Positions 16,614 through 24,775 of a DNA stretch of 64,000 nucleotides are shown here, piece by piece; the stretch's first letter is position 1; each line of letters opens with the position of its first letter. This DNA comes from an uncultured Collinsella sp. (GTDB lineage Bacteria; Actinomycetota; Coriobacteriia; Coriobacteriales; Coriobacteriaceae): positions 62,001 through 126,000 of the forward strand of contig CAUACA010000003.1 of assembly GCA_958427355.1 (NCBI GenBank), given 5' to 3'. The translations under genes and the position numbers were made by a program. A model generated the notes under the pieces. The model worked only from the letters and a program-made list of their open reading frames with translations, did not search any database and was not told the DNA's origin.

Positions 16614-16744
16614 GGATTCGAACCTCGGTCGAGGCGCAGGCGTAAAGCGGACTATTTCCTGTCGACTCGTGTAAGATTCCGAGTAGGTGTCGCGGCCCAT
16701 CCGCGACCACTCCTTCTCTCAACGACCGATCAGGGTGATATTTC

Positions 16745-19186
16745 GTGGCAGAGCGTCCGACATACAGGCTCAGGTTTCTCGATCCCAAAAAGCGCTTTCC
16801 GGCGATGCCCGAGCAGCCTGCGGGGCGCTCATATGGCGTGGTCTGGAAACTCTTTGGCGAGGACCAGCATGAATCTTGTTATGTCGTCGAATTCGTTGGC
16901 AAAAGTCATGTGTCGCTTTTGGGCTACGTAAGCGTTTCGGGTGAGGTGTACAAGGTGGACCGCCCCGTCTGCGAGGCTCCGCTGCCCAACGATCCCGACA
17001 TGGAACTGGTCCTTGACGAGTCGGATTCCAGTATTGGTGAGATTATGGTAAGGGAAGCCAACGGTGCAATGCGCGCGTGTGCGCAAACTGCCGGCTCTCC
17101 CGAAGGCCCCATGCGCGAGCAGTCCGACCACGAGACATGGAATTCGACCCGCGCCCTTCCTTACGGCGAGTTCATGGCCTCGATGTTCTTGCGCTACGTG
17201 ATATTTGCCAACTCCGAAAGCGCTATTGTGAACACGGCGGACGCCGGCGGACTCGACGAGGGTATGCAAAACGTAGTCGACAAGATCAAGCTCGTAAAGT
17301 TGCCCGAGCCGGTCGAGGTGTTTTTGGGCTTTAACACGGCACCGCTACCTGACGCTATCGAGACGCTGCTTTACCGCGTTGACCATGCCGAGAATCCGAG
17401 CGGTATCGAGCGCTATGCCGCCGCCCTTATGAGCGAAATTGACTTGCCCCGCCTGCGCACCATCGCTGCCAAGTCCGAGATGAGCCTGGCTCGCATTGAT
17501 CGCTCAAAGATTTTCTATCTCAATTTTGATCGTAGCCTGCTGGACCAGGACGAGATTGACATGCTGCTTGCCGTCGAGTGCCGTCTCAACCGCCTCTCCG
17601 GCATCCTTGAGCGCATCGGGGCCGGATTGGTCCCTACGGCATCCTCGCCGAGCCTTGAGGGCTGCGCGCTCTTTGATGCGTGGCATATCGCCAAGACGAC
17701 CAACGATGTTCCCCGACTGCTCGATACGGCTTCGAGCGATAACCCGTGGGGCAAGCCGGGTACGGTGGCTTGCCAGCCGGGCGGCGAGTGGGACGTGCGC
17801 ACCCGTTTTGCGCGAATCGTTGAGGCGCTCAACGTGGTCACGCGGCTCGACTATACCTATCGGGCAAACGTTGCCGAGGGGATTATGCTCGTTCGGTTTG
17901 GGCAGTCTGTCGTTGATGCCATGCCGCAACGTGAATACGACGCTCAGGATGACGCCTGGCGCGAGCTGGACGAGGACACGCGGGCGATCTGGGCCGCGGA
18001 GCACGATGCGCGCGTGGCACTCACGCTTGCGGCAGCGTGTTTTGCCGCGGGCACCTGCATCACGCGCTGCTATGTGCAGATTGCTGCTACCGACAGTGAG
18101 CAGGGCGAGCGCGTTGTCGCAACGTATTTCTTTGGGCGTGCGGCCTATCTGGCCGATTGCGTGCCTGTCGCCAAGGATCTTGAGAGCATGGACATGGACG
18201 ATATGCCGTGCAAGCGTGTGCTTGAGGCGTATGAGTCAACCGCTCCGGAGACGATTGAGCCTGCGGAGGTTCATGCTCGTCCGCGTGATGACCATCGCAC
18301 GCTGCCGCCGGCGCTGCGCAATCTGCTGCTTGCCGATACGGCTGACGAGTTGGAGGTCATGGAAGAGGACGACGACCCATACGTGGCCCGTGTTGTTGAA
18401 TTGCGCGAGCAGGCAAAAGTCGACCGTACAGGTGCTTTTGAAGGCTTTTCCCGTCTTGTCGAGGAGTTGGAGGCTAAGTGCGCCGTTGCCGAGCTTTTGG
18501 CGACAGGTCCGGTTCAAACGCAGTTTTGCGATAACCAGCTGGTGCGCATGGTGCTACCGGTGTTGGAAGAAGACCGCTCGGTGCGGATCCTTCGTGCGCC
18601 CGATGCGCTGTACTTTGCCCAGCACGAGATTTGCAGCTTTTACGCCGAGCAAGAGGACTTTGAACGAGCACTGCCCGAGGTGCGCCATCTTTACGATCTG
18701 GCGCGCTCGTCCATGCAATCGCACTTTGCGCTCATCAACGTGCTTGCGCGTCTGGAGCGCTTTGACGAGATTATCGAGGTGGCGCGCCACGGCCTACGTA
18801 TTGCCAGCGATCGTTCTGCAATTGGCTACCTGTTCTACCGCTTGGCGTTTGCCTATTGGAATTGCGATCAGCTCGACCTGGCGCTGGCTTGTTACCGTCT
18901 AGTGCCGCGCGGCGAGGAGTCGGGCAGCAGCGCGCTGGAAGAAATGCAGGGCCTTATGAACGAGATGGGCGTCAGCGAGCCTCCGACGTTCGAGGAAGCG
19001 GTCGAGACCATCCACAAGGCTGGACTTGAGTTGCCGCCAGTGTCCGCCGTGACGAATCAGCTGGCAGATGCCGCTGTTCAACTGGTCGACAACGGCTTCT
19101 TTTTCCTGGCACGCGGTTGCATCTTCCAAATGTGGCGCACCATGGGCAACGACGAGCTCGGCTCCCTCAACCGCTCGCTGGGGTAG
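16745..19186 (+). CDS. Large unknown protein with C-terminal TPR-like helices
   Basis: The 813-residue protein starts at GTG after AGGGTGAT. No signal peptide or membrane span is seen. The N-terminal 100 residues are beta-rich (YRLRFLDPKKRF, SYGVVWKLFG, CYVVEFVGKSHVSLLGYVSV). The middle is rich in acidic residues, and the segment EEDDDPYVARVVELREQA marks a linker. The last third has helix pairs resembling TPR (ALPEVRHLYDLARS, ALINVLARLERFDEIIEVA, FYRLAFAYWNCDQLDLALACY). It is probably cytoplasmic and may act in protein contacts. I recognise no family. It stands alone between the tRNA-Arg repeats and tRNA-Ser. Confidence 0.7.
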   Translation: MAERPTYRLRFLDPKKRFPAMPEQPAGRSYGVVWKLFGEDQHESCYVVEFVGKSHVSLLGYVSVSGEVYKVDRPVCEAPLPNDPDMELVLDESDSSIGEIMVREANGAMRACAQTAGSPEGPMREQSDHETWNSTRALPYGEFMASMFLRYVIFANSESAIVNTADAGGLDEGMQNVVDKIKLVKLPEPVEVFLGFNTAPLPDAIETLLYRVDHAENPSGIERYAAALMSEIDLPRLRTIAAKSEMSLARIDRSKIFYLNFDRSLLDQDEIDMLLAVECRLNRLSGILERIGAGLVPTASSPSLEGCALFDAWHIAKTTNDVPRLLDTASSDNPWGKPGTVACQPGGEWDVRTRFARIVEALNVVTRLDYTYRANVAEGIMLVRFGQSVVDAMPQREYDAQDDAWRELDEDTRAIWAAEHDARVALTLAAACFAAGTCITRCYVQIAATDSEQGERVVATYFFGRAAYLADCVPVAKDLESMDMDDMPCKRVLEAYESTAPETIEPAEVHARPRDDHRTLPPALRNLLLADTADELEVMEEDDDPYVARVVELREQAKVDRTGAFEGFSRLVEELEAKCAVAELLATGPVQTQFCDNQLVRMVLPVLEEDRSVRILRAPDALYFAQHEICSFYAEQEDFERALPEVRHLYDLARSSMQSHFALINVLARLERFDEIIEVARHGLRIASDRSAIGYLFYRLAFAYWNCDQLDLALACYRLVPRGEESGSSALEEMQGLMNEMGVSEPPTFEEAVETIHKAGLELPPVSAVTNQLADAAVQLVDNGFFFLARGCIFQMWRTMGNDELGSLNRSLG

Positions 19187-19278
19187 GCGAAGCTTCCAAG
19201 GAGGAAAGGATGCTAGGCAATTAGAAAATTTTCTCTTGCCCATCCTTGGCTGTTTGGTTACTATAGAACGGCTGTTAC

Positions 19279-19369
19279 GGAGAGCTGACCGAGAGGCCGA
19301 AGGTGCTCGCCTGCTAAGCGAGTATGCCCCAAAAGGGCATCTGGGGTTCGAATCCCCAGCTCTCCGCCA
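19279..19369 (+). tRNA. tRNA-Ser (GCT)
   Basis: This is a class II tRNA with acceptor GGAGAGC/GCTCTCC, anticodon GCT in CCTGCTAAG, a long variable arm (TATGCCCCAAAAGGGCAT) and T-arm GGGGTTCGAATCCCC. CCA is encoded at 19367-19369. TTGCCC and TACTAT upstream are promoter candidates. Confidence 0.95.
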
Positions 19370-19380
19370 GTACGAATTTG

Positions 19381-19410
19381 AAAAAGGGTCCCATTTGGGG
19401 CCCTTTTTTT
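19381..19410 (+). terminator. Terminator after tRNA-Ser
   Basis: AAAAAGGGTCCC pairs with GGGGCCCTTTTTTT around ATTT, with seven Ts at the end. Confidence 0.8.
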
Positions 19411-19428
19411 GTGCGGAGAAAGGCGACT

Positions 19429-19442
19429 GGGGATTCGAACCC
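19429..19442 (+). repeat. Inverted copy of the tRNA-Ser T-arm
   Basis: GGGGATTCGAACCC is the reverse complement of the core of the tRNA-Ser T-arm. It lies just after the tRNA-Ser terminator, in the same relative position as the inverted T-arms after tRNA-Leu and tRNA-Arg. The conserved core and the duplicated tail are absent here. Confidence 0.65.
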
Positions 19443-19444
19443 TC

Positions 19445-19478
19445 AAAAAAGGAGGCATCCTTTCGGACGCCTCCTTTC
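19445..19478 (-). terminator. Terminator of the D,D-carboxypeptidase gene
   Basis: On the minus strand GGAGGCGTCC pairs with GGATGCCTCC around GAAA and runs into TTTTTTT. Confidence 0.75.
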
Positions 19479-19501
19479 AGTGGGCTGATTATTCTTGCAC
19501 T

Positions 19502-20842
19502 CTACATCTCAGGAGCCTTGGCGACGGTCTCGCTCTCTGCCGCAAGTGGGCGGTTGTCGATGCGGCGGCCCAGGCGGTCGAGCTTCACAAGGAGCCATTC
19601 AATGGGATTCGGCCCTGTGCCTTCCTCGTCGGCAACCAGGTCCATGACGGCGACCTTGGTGCCGTCCTGCTTGAGCGTAACGCTGCCTACCTTGTCGCCA
19701 ACATGCACCGTGCCCGAAAGGTCATCGTAGCTAACTTTTTCGGTCACTTCGCCGGCGAGTGAGAACACCGTTGTCTGTGCGGCGGGGTCGGCGAGCGTGG
19801 CGTCGATCGTCTTGTCCGTCCAATCTGTCTGGCTAATGCGTGCCATAAGCGGGTTGCCGTTGGCGGTCTTTTCCTGCGTGTTGGCGATTGCGACCGTCAC
19901 CTTGTGACCGTAGTACCAATTGGCAAGGGTGGCGGTATCGGTAAAGCGCTGATCGGTGGTGGTGGAGTTCAAAATAACGGTGTAGATCTCGTCGCCGTCG
20001 CGGTTGTAGGCGCTCGTAAAGCAATAGCCCGCGTCGTCGGTGGTGCCGGTCTTGCCACCGATGTTGCCATCTTGACCCAGCAAATAGTTATGCGTGTCCA
20101 TGGAATGCGAATGGTCGGTGCCGTCGGCGCCCGTGACCTCGATCCAGGAATCCTCGCTCGCTACGACCTCGCGGATCGTGTCGTTTTTCATGGCCTCCTG
20201 CATCATCAGCGCTACGTCGTGTGCGGTTGAGTGCATATTGCCAGCCCACTCATCAAAGTCCAGACCATGCGGGTTTTCAAAAAGCGTACCGGTGCAGCCG
20301 AGCTTCTTAGCGCGCTCGTTCATGGCCTTCACAAATGTGGCCTCGGCGTCTTTGGTCTTAGGGTCGATCTTCTTGCCCACATATTCGGCGAGAACGATGG
20401 CGGCGTCGTTGCCCGAGGGAATCATCAGGCCGCGCAGTGCCTGCTCCACGGTAAGCTCGTCGCCTTCGAGCAAGCCAGCGGTCGAATTACCCACGGTGGC
20501 TGCGGCGTTGCTCACCGTGACCTTCTCGTCCATCTTGCAATTCTCGACGGTTAGGATTGCGGTCATGACCTTGGTGATCGAGGCAATCTTGACCTGCTCA
20601 TCGGCGCCGCGGGCATAGTAGACGGTACCGTCTTTGCCCATGACGAGGGCATTGGTCGCATCGATATCGGGCAGGTTTTCGGCCGTGATGCCGCGCGCAT
20701 CGGCGGTTTTGCCGCAAACATTGTCGGTCGTGAGCACTTGGGCGCCGGCGACGGTGGGCGCGCCAGCGGCAAGGGCGATAGCGCAGACAAAGCCGGCGGC
20801 AAGCTGGGCTGAGCGCTTTGCAAAAGAGGTGAGGGACTTCAC
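19502..20842 (-). CDS. D-alanyl-D-alanine carboxypeptidase (peptidase S11)
   Basis: The 446-residue protein begins MKSLTSFAKRSAQLAAGFVCAIALAAG, a clear signal peptide. It then shows the penicillin-binding motifs in order: SITK (S-x-x-K nucleophile), SGN and KTG in GGKTGT. It trims the terminal D-Ala of peptidoglycan stem peptides outside the membrane. The C-terminal part (about 120 residues) is a beta domain like that of PBP5, without an obvious membrane anchor. GTG 20842 is preferred because upstream in-frame codons cover the TATACT promoter box. The gene is divergent from the VanR/VanS-like pair, which may control it. Confidence 0.88.
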   Translation of the reverse strand: MKSLTSFAKRSAQLAAGFVCAIALAAGAPTVAGAQVLTTDNVCGKTADARGITAENLPDIDATNALVMGKDGTVYYARGADEQVKIASITKVMTAILTVENCKMDEKVTVSNAAATVGNSTAGLLEGDELTVEQALRGLMIPSGNDAAIVLAEYVGKKIDPKTKDAEATFVKAMNERAKKLGCTGTLFENPHGLDFDEWAGNMHSTAHDVALMMQEAMKNDTIREVVASEDSWIEVTGADGTDHSHSMDTHNYLLGQDGNIGGKTGTTDDAGYCFTSAYNRDGDEIYTVILNSTTTDQRFTDTATLANWYYGHKVTVAIANTQEKTANGNPLMARISQTDWTDKTIDATLADPAAQTTVFSLAGEVTEKVSYDDLSGTVHVGDKVGSVTLKQDGTKVAVMDLVADEEGTGPNPIEWLLVKLDRLGRRIDNRPLAAESETVAKAPEM

Positions 20843-21039
20843 GGATTTCGCTTTCGACGGGATGGTCTCTTCTGGAACTAGAGTATATCGTTTGCCGGCG
20901 TCGGCGATCATCGCGTGCGTGCGTGGCCCACATCCGCGCCCGAACGGGCACAAGGGTGCTTAAGGCCGACTTAATCACCCACGCTTGTTGTGTGTGGCGT
21001 GCGTCGCCTCGGGCATAATGGAGCGCGAGAGGAGCACGC

Positions 21040-21735
21040 ATGAACGAGCGCATACTGGTAGTTGATGACGAGAAGGCCATCGCCGACTTGGTTGGTATCT
21101 ACCTTACAAAAGAGGGCTTTGATGTCCAGATTGCCTATAGCGGGGCCGATGCTGCCAAGGCAATCTTGGAGCAGGAGTTCGATCTGGCGCTGCTGGATGT
21201 CATGCTGCCCGATATCGATGGATTTGAGCTGCTGCGTACGATCCGTTCCAGCCATACCTATCCTGTGATTATGCTGACGGCGCGCGATGCCCAGCAAGAC
21301 AAGATCGAGGGCCTTTCGCTTGGCGCGGACGATTACGTGGTCAAGCCGTTCCGCCCGCTGGAGCTCATCGCGCGTGTGCACGCTCAGCTTCGCCGCTACA
21401 CCAGCTACGGTAGCCGTGCGCAGGCGGCCGAGTCGCCGACCATTCAGCTCGACGGCTTGGAGATCAACCGCGATGCTCGTTCCGTGACGGTGGACGGTTC
21501 ACCGGTACGCCTCACGCCCACCGAGTATTCAATCTTGCTGTATCTGGTCGAGCATCGCGGCAGCGTGGTGGCCGTGGAGGACCTGTTCCGCGCAGTGTGG
21601 AACGAGGACTTTATGCCCGGCTCCAACAATACGGTGATGGTACACATTCGCCACCTGCGCGAAAAGATCGGCGATGACGCACAAAAGCCGCGCTTTATCA
21701 AAAACGTCTGGGGCGTCGGCTACATCATCGAATAA
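21040..21735 (+). CDS. VanR-like response regulator (OmpR family)
   Basis: The 231-residue regulator has a receiver domain (ILVVDDEKAIADLV with paired Asp, phospho-acceptor Asp in LALLDVMLPDIDG, Lys in VVKPF) and a winged-helix DNA-binding domain (LTPTEYSILLYLVEHRG, NTVMVHIRHLREKIGDD, FIKNVWGVGYIIE). The last segment is strongly VanR-like. AGAGGAG precedes the ATG. It is paired with the kinase 26 bases downstream and divergent from the D,D-carboxypeptidase gene, consistent with cell-wall control. No vanH, vanA or vanX gene is present, so resistance is not implied. Confidence 0.88.
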   Translation: MNERILVVDDEKAIADLVGIYLTKEGFDVQIAYSGADAAKAILEQEFDLALLDVMLPDIDGFELLRTIRSSHTYPVIMLTARDAQQDKIEGLSLGADDYVVKPFRPLELIARVHAQLRRYTSYGSRAQAAESPTIQLDGLEINRDARSVTVDGSPVRLTPTEYSILLYLVEHRGSVVAVEDLFRAVWNEDFMPGSNNTVMVHIRHLREKIGDDAQKPRFIKNVWGVGYIIE

Positions 21736-21761
21736 CGCTTTTCGCTTGTGAGGATCTTGAT

Positions 21762-23000
21762 ATGACAAAAGACGATAGGCAAGCGTTCGAGGTGCCCGAT
21801 CGGCTCTTTGAATACGTGAGGTCGGTCGTCGACAACCGCGCGCTTGCAACGGTGCTGCTCTTTTTGCTGAGCCTGCTGCTGATTGGCATCGATAACATCG
21901 TCGGAATCTTGGCGGTGCTGCTTGTCGGCTTTTTGCTGATCGATCGATTTGAGATCGTGTGCCGCTGCGTGGTGATTGGCGGCGCCGCGTGGGCCATGAC
22001 GTTGGCGATTGGCGCCATGGCGCTCGGCGGCATCGAAGGGCCGGTGCTGTTCGATGCCGGCTTTGTATTCAACATGCTTGGCTTTGTGCTGGCGCTTGCC
22101 GCGTGCGTGCTGTTCTTGTGTGGCCGCGCCCTGTACTACCAGGGCTACGAGCAGGGCGAGCAGCATGCCGATTGTGTGCTGGCCGCTCGTATTCAAGATC
22201 GCCTGATCGATCACCCCGACACCTGGGATAACATCGACGGCGACTTCTTGGAGGTCGAGGGCGCCCTTAACCGCGTGCGTGACCGTGAGCGCAAGGTGCA
22301 GCAAGCTCTGCGTGACGAGTCGCATCGCAAGGACGATTTGGTCACGTACTTGGCACATGACCTACGCACCCCGCTTGCCAGTGTGGTGGGCTATCTTTCG
22401 CTGCTGCAAGAGGCTCCCGAGCTGCCGGTTGAGCAACGTGCGCACTTTACGGGCGTGGCGCTCGACAAGGCGCACCGGCTCGATACGCTCATCGAAGAGT
22501 TCTTCGATATCACGCGCTTTGACTTCCACGATATCGTGCTCACGCGCGGCTATGTTGATCTGGGGTTGCTGCTGGCTCAGGTGGCTGACGAGTTCTATCC
22601 CATCCTCAACGAGCAGCATAAGGAAGCCCAAGTTGATATTCGCGAGGACCTGACGGTGCTCGTGGATGGCGACAAAATGGCTCGCGTGTTCAACAACATC
22701 ATGAAAAACGCTATTGCCTATAGCTATGAGGGCTCGACCATCACGATCGAGGCCAGACGCCGGGACGGCGGTGGCGTGCGCGTGCGCTTTATCAATCAGG
22801 GCGATCCCATCCCTGAGGCAAAGCTCAAGGTGATCTTTGAGAAGTTCTATCGCCTGGATGCGGCGCGTGCGACCAATCGCGGCGGCGCTGGACTGGGGCT
22901 TGCCATCGCCAAGGAGATCGTATGCGCGCACGGCGGTACCGTTGCATGTGAATCGACGCCCGAACACACGATATTCACCATCGAGCTGCCCGCCGCATAG
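21762..23000 (+). CDS. VanS-like sensor histidine kinase
   Basis: The 412-residue kinase has about four N-terminal hydrophobic segments (roughly residues 25-125) instead of a large sensor domain. Then come a HAMP-like linker and YLAHDLRTPLASVVGYLSLLQ with the phosphorylated His, followed by LDKAHRLDTLIEEFFDITRFD. The ATPase part shows the N box (IMKNAIAYS) and GGAGLGLAIAKEIV. The H-box region is close to that of VanS kinases. The short extracellular loops suggest it senses a membrane or cell-wall signal. It is coupled to the upstream regulator. Confidence 0.88.
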   Translation: MTKDDRQAFEVPDRLFEYVRSVVDNRALATVLLFLLSLLLIGIDNIVGILAVLLVGFLLIDRFEIVCRCVVIGGAAWAMTLAIGAMALGGIEGPVLFDAGFVFNMLGFVLALAACVLFLCGRALYYQGYEQGEQHADCVLAARIQDRLIDHPDTWDNIDGDFLEVEGALNRVRDRERKVQQALRDESHRKDDLVTYLAHDLRTPLASVVGYLSLLQEAPELPVEQRAHFTGVALDKAHRLDTLIEEFFDITRFDFHDIVLTRGYVDLGLLLAQVADEFYPILNEQHKEAQVDIREDLTVLVDGDKMARVFNNIMKNAIAYSYEGSTITIEARRRDGGGVRVRFINQGDPIPEAKLKVIFEKFYRLDAARATNRGGAGLGLAIAKEIVCAHGGTVACESTPEHTIFTIELPAA

Positions 23001-23103
23001 CCAGTGTGCCCTTACAAACACTTGACAATGCGCTCACGTGCATATGAGCCGCGATTCCTACTATCGATACTGCTGAATTGATATCGATGTGGAGGTATGC
23101 GGT

Positions 23104-23979
23104 ATGACGGCTGCTGCGGCTGTGGAGCCCACGGAGCTTGAAGAACTCATGAAAGCGCAGGCCGAGGCCGCGCGCGAGCGCGAGGTTGGGGATGCGACTC
23201 GCCCCACGGCAGAGGATCTTGCCGCCTCGCCGACGCGTATCGATGTCGAGGGCCTCGACCTGTTCTATGGCGACCACCATGCGCTCAAGGACGTGAATAT
23301 CAAGATCCGCGACAAGCAGATCACCTCGTTCATCGGGCCTTCGGGCTGCGGAAAGTCCACGTTGCTGCGCTGCTTTAACCGCATGAACGACGGCATCAAG
23401 GATTGCCGCATCGAGGGCAAGATTGCGCTCGATGGTCAAGATATCCTGGGCGACTACGACATCTGCCGCTTGCGCCAGCGCGTGGGCATGGTGTTCCAGC
23501 GCCCCAACCCGTTTCCCATGAGCATCTACGACAACGTCGCGTATGGTCCGCGCGGTATGGGTGTGCGCGATCGCGCTGCGCTGGATGAGCTGGTCGAGGA
23601 CTCCCTTCGTCGCGCTGCGCTATGGGATGAGGTCAAGGACAAGCTCAAAGAGTCGGGTCTGGGTCTTTCAGGCGGCCAGCAGCAGCGTCTGTGCATCGCC
23701 CGCGCACTTGCCGTGCAGCCCGACATTCTGCTGATGGACGAGCCGACCTCGGCACTCGACCCTGTGTCGACGCTGGTAGTGGAGCAGCTGGCCTGCGAGC
23801 TCAAAGAGACCTGCACGCTCGTGGTCGTTACGCACAATATGCAGCAGGCGGCGCGTATCTCCGATTCGGTCGCATTCTTTTTGCTGGGTGAGCTGGTGGA
23901 GCACGCGCCCACCGCGCAACTCTTCAAGAATCCGACCGATCCGCGCACGGCGGATTATTTGACGGGACGTTTTGGCTGA
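23104..23979 (+). CDS. pstB: Phosphate ABC transporter ATP-binding protein
   Basis: The 291-residue ATPase drives high-affinity phosphate uptake with PstSCA. Visible are Walker A GPSGCGKST, the PstB-type FQRPNPFPMSIYDNVAYGPR, signature LSGGQQQRLCIARAL, Walker B ILLMDEPTSALD and the H-loop VVVTHNMQQAARISD. About 45 residues precede the usual PstB start and are Glu/Ala-rich. ATG 23104 is seven bases from GGAGGT. The pstS, pstC, pstA and phoU genes are not in the window, which is unusual, since pstB normally sits with them. The downstream PhoP/PhoR-like pair fits phosphate control. Confidence 0.92.
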   Translation: MTAAAAVEPTELEELMKAQAEAAREREVGDATRPTAEDLAASPTRIDVEGLDLFYGDHHALKDVNIKIRDKQITSFIGPSGCGKSTLLRCFNRMNDGIKDCRIEGKIALDGQDILGDYDICRLRQRVGMVFQRPNPFPMSIYDNVAYGPRGMGVRDRAALDELVEDSLRRAALWDEVKDKLKESGLGLSGGQQQRLCIARALAVQPDILLMDEPTSALDPVSTLVVEQLACELKETCTLVVVTHNMQQAARISDSVAFFLLGELVEHAPTAQLFKNPTDPRTADYLTGRFG

Positions 23980-24043
23980 TACCATCTAGTAAAGGTACCT
24001 TTAGGGTTAAGATGCGGTCATGCCGGCCGCAAAGGGGTTCAAC

Positions 24044-24772
24044 ATGATCTATTACGTCGAGGACGATGACAACATCAGGGATTTGACGGTCTATGCACTG
24101 CGCAAGCAGGGGATTGAGGCCGAAGGCTTTTCGTGCGACGGTGAGTTTAAGGCTGCCGTGGCGCGACGGGTACCCGATGCCGTCCTGCTCGACATCATGC
24201 TGCCCGATACCGATGGCTTGGCGATTATGCGTCGACTGCGTGCCGATCGCCTGACGGCGACGGTGCCCATCATGATGCTTACCGCCAAGGATACCGAGCT
24301 CGACAAGGTGATGGCGCTCGATGGCGGTGCCGACGATTACCTGACTAAGCCGTTTTCGCTCATGGAGCTCGCCAGCCGCTGCCGCGCACTGCTGCGTCGC
24401 GGCGGCATGGTCAAACAGGCAAGCGATGTGCTCAGCGTGGGCGACATCGTGCTCTCGCCCAGCCATCGTGAGGTGACTGTTGCCGGCGAGTCGCTTAAGC
24501 TCACCCTGCGCGAGTTCGACCTGCTCGAGTACCTCATGCGCAAGCCCGGCGTGGTCTTTACCCGCGAGTCGTTGCTGCAGAGCGTGTGGGGCTGGGACTT
24601 CGACGGCGGTTCGCGCACCGTTGACGTGCACGTGCAGACGCTTCGCCAAAAACTGGGCGAGCATGCCAGCGCCATCGAGACCGTGCGCGGCGTGGGCTAC
24701 CGCTTGGCCGAGCCTTCTGCCGGTGATGGTGCCGAAGGTGACGACACCGCGGCCACCGCATCGGAGGAGTAA
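24044..24772 (+). CDS. PhoP/PhoB-like response regulator
   Basis: The 242-residue OmpR-family regulator begins MIYYVEDDDNIRDLTVYALRKQG, with the acceptor Asp in VLLDIMLPDTDG and Lys in YLTKPFSLMELA. The effector domain has LTLREFDLLEYLMRKPG and GGSRTVDVHVQTLRQKLGE. An acidic Ala-rich tail of about 20 residues follows. ATG 24044 is six bases after AAAGGGG; the in-frame ATG at 24020 lacks such a site. A kinase follows after three bases, and pstB precedes it, so it probably controls phosphate starvation genes. Confidence 0.87.
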   Translation: MIYYVEDDDNIRDLTVYALRKQGIEAEGFSCDGEFKAAVARRVPDAVLLDIMLPDTDGLAIMRRLRADRLTATVPIMMLTAKDTELDKVMALDGGADDYLTKPFSLMELASRCRALLRRGGMVKQASDVLSVGDIVLSPSHREVTVAGESLKLTLREFDLLEYLMRKPGVVFTRESLLQSVWGWDFDGGSRTVDVHVQTLRQKLGEHASAIETVRGVGYRLAEPSAGDGAEGDDTAATASEE

Positions 24773-24775
24773 CCC

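Noticed and set aside
15570..16650. CRISPR array or integrated prophage att site
   Set aside because: The period of 190 bases, the lack of unique spacers and of cas genes exclude CRISPR. No integrase or phage gene lies nearby, so an att site of a present prophage is not supported, although scars of past integration cannot be excluded.
16371..16931. Open frame of 186 codons across the tRNA-Arg repeats, and similar frames at 15568-15831 and 10380-10730 (minus)
   Set aside because: They translate repeat cores and tRNA 3' ends, recur in every copy and have no ribosome binding site. They are products of the repeat, not genes.
19502..23000. Vancomycin resistance locus
   Set aside because: Only VanR/VanS-like proteins and an ordinary PBP5-type carboxypeptidase are present. 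No vanH, ligase or vanX gene is seen.
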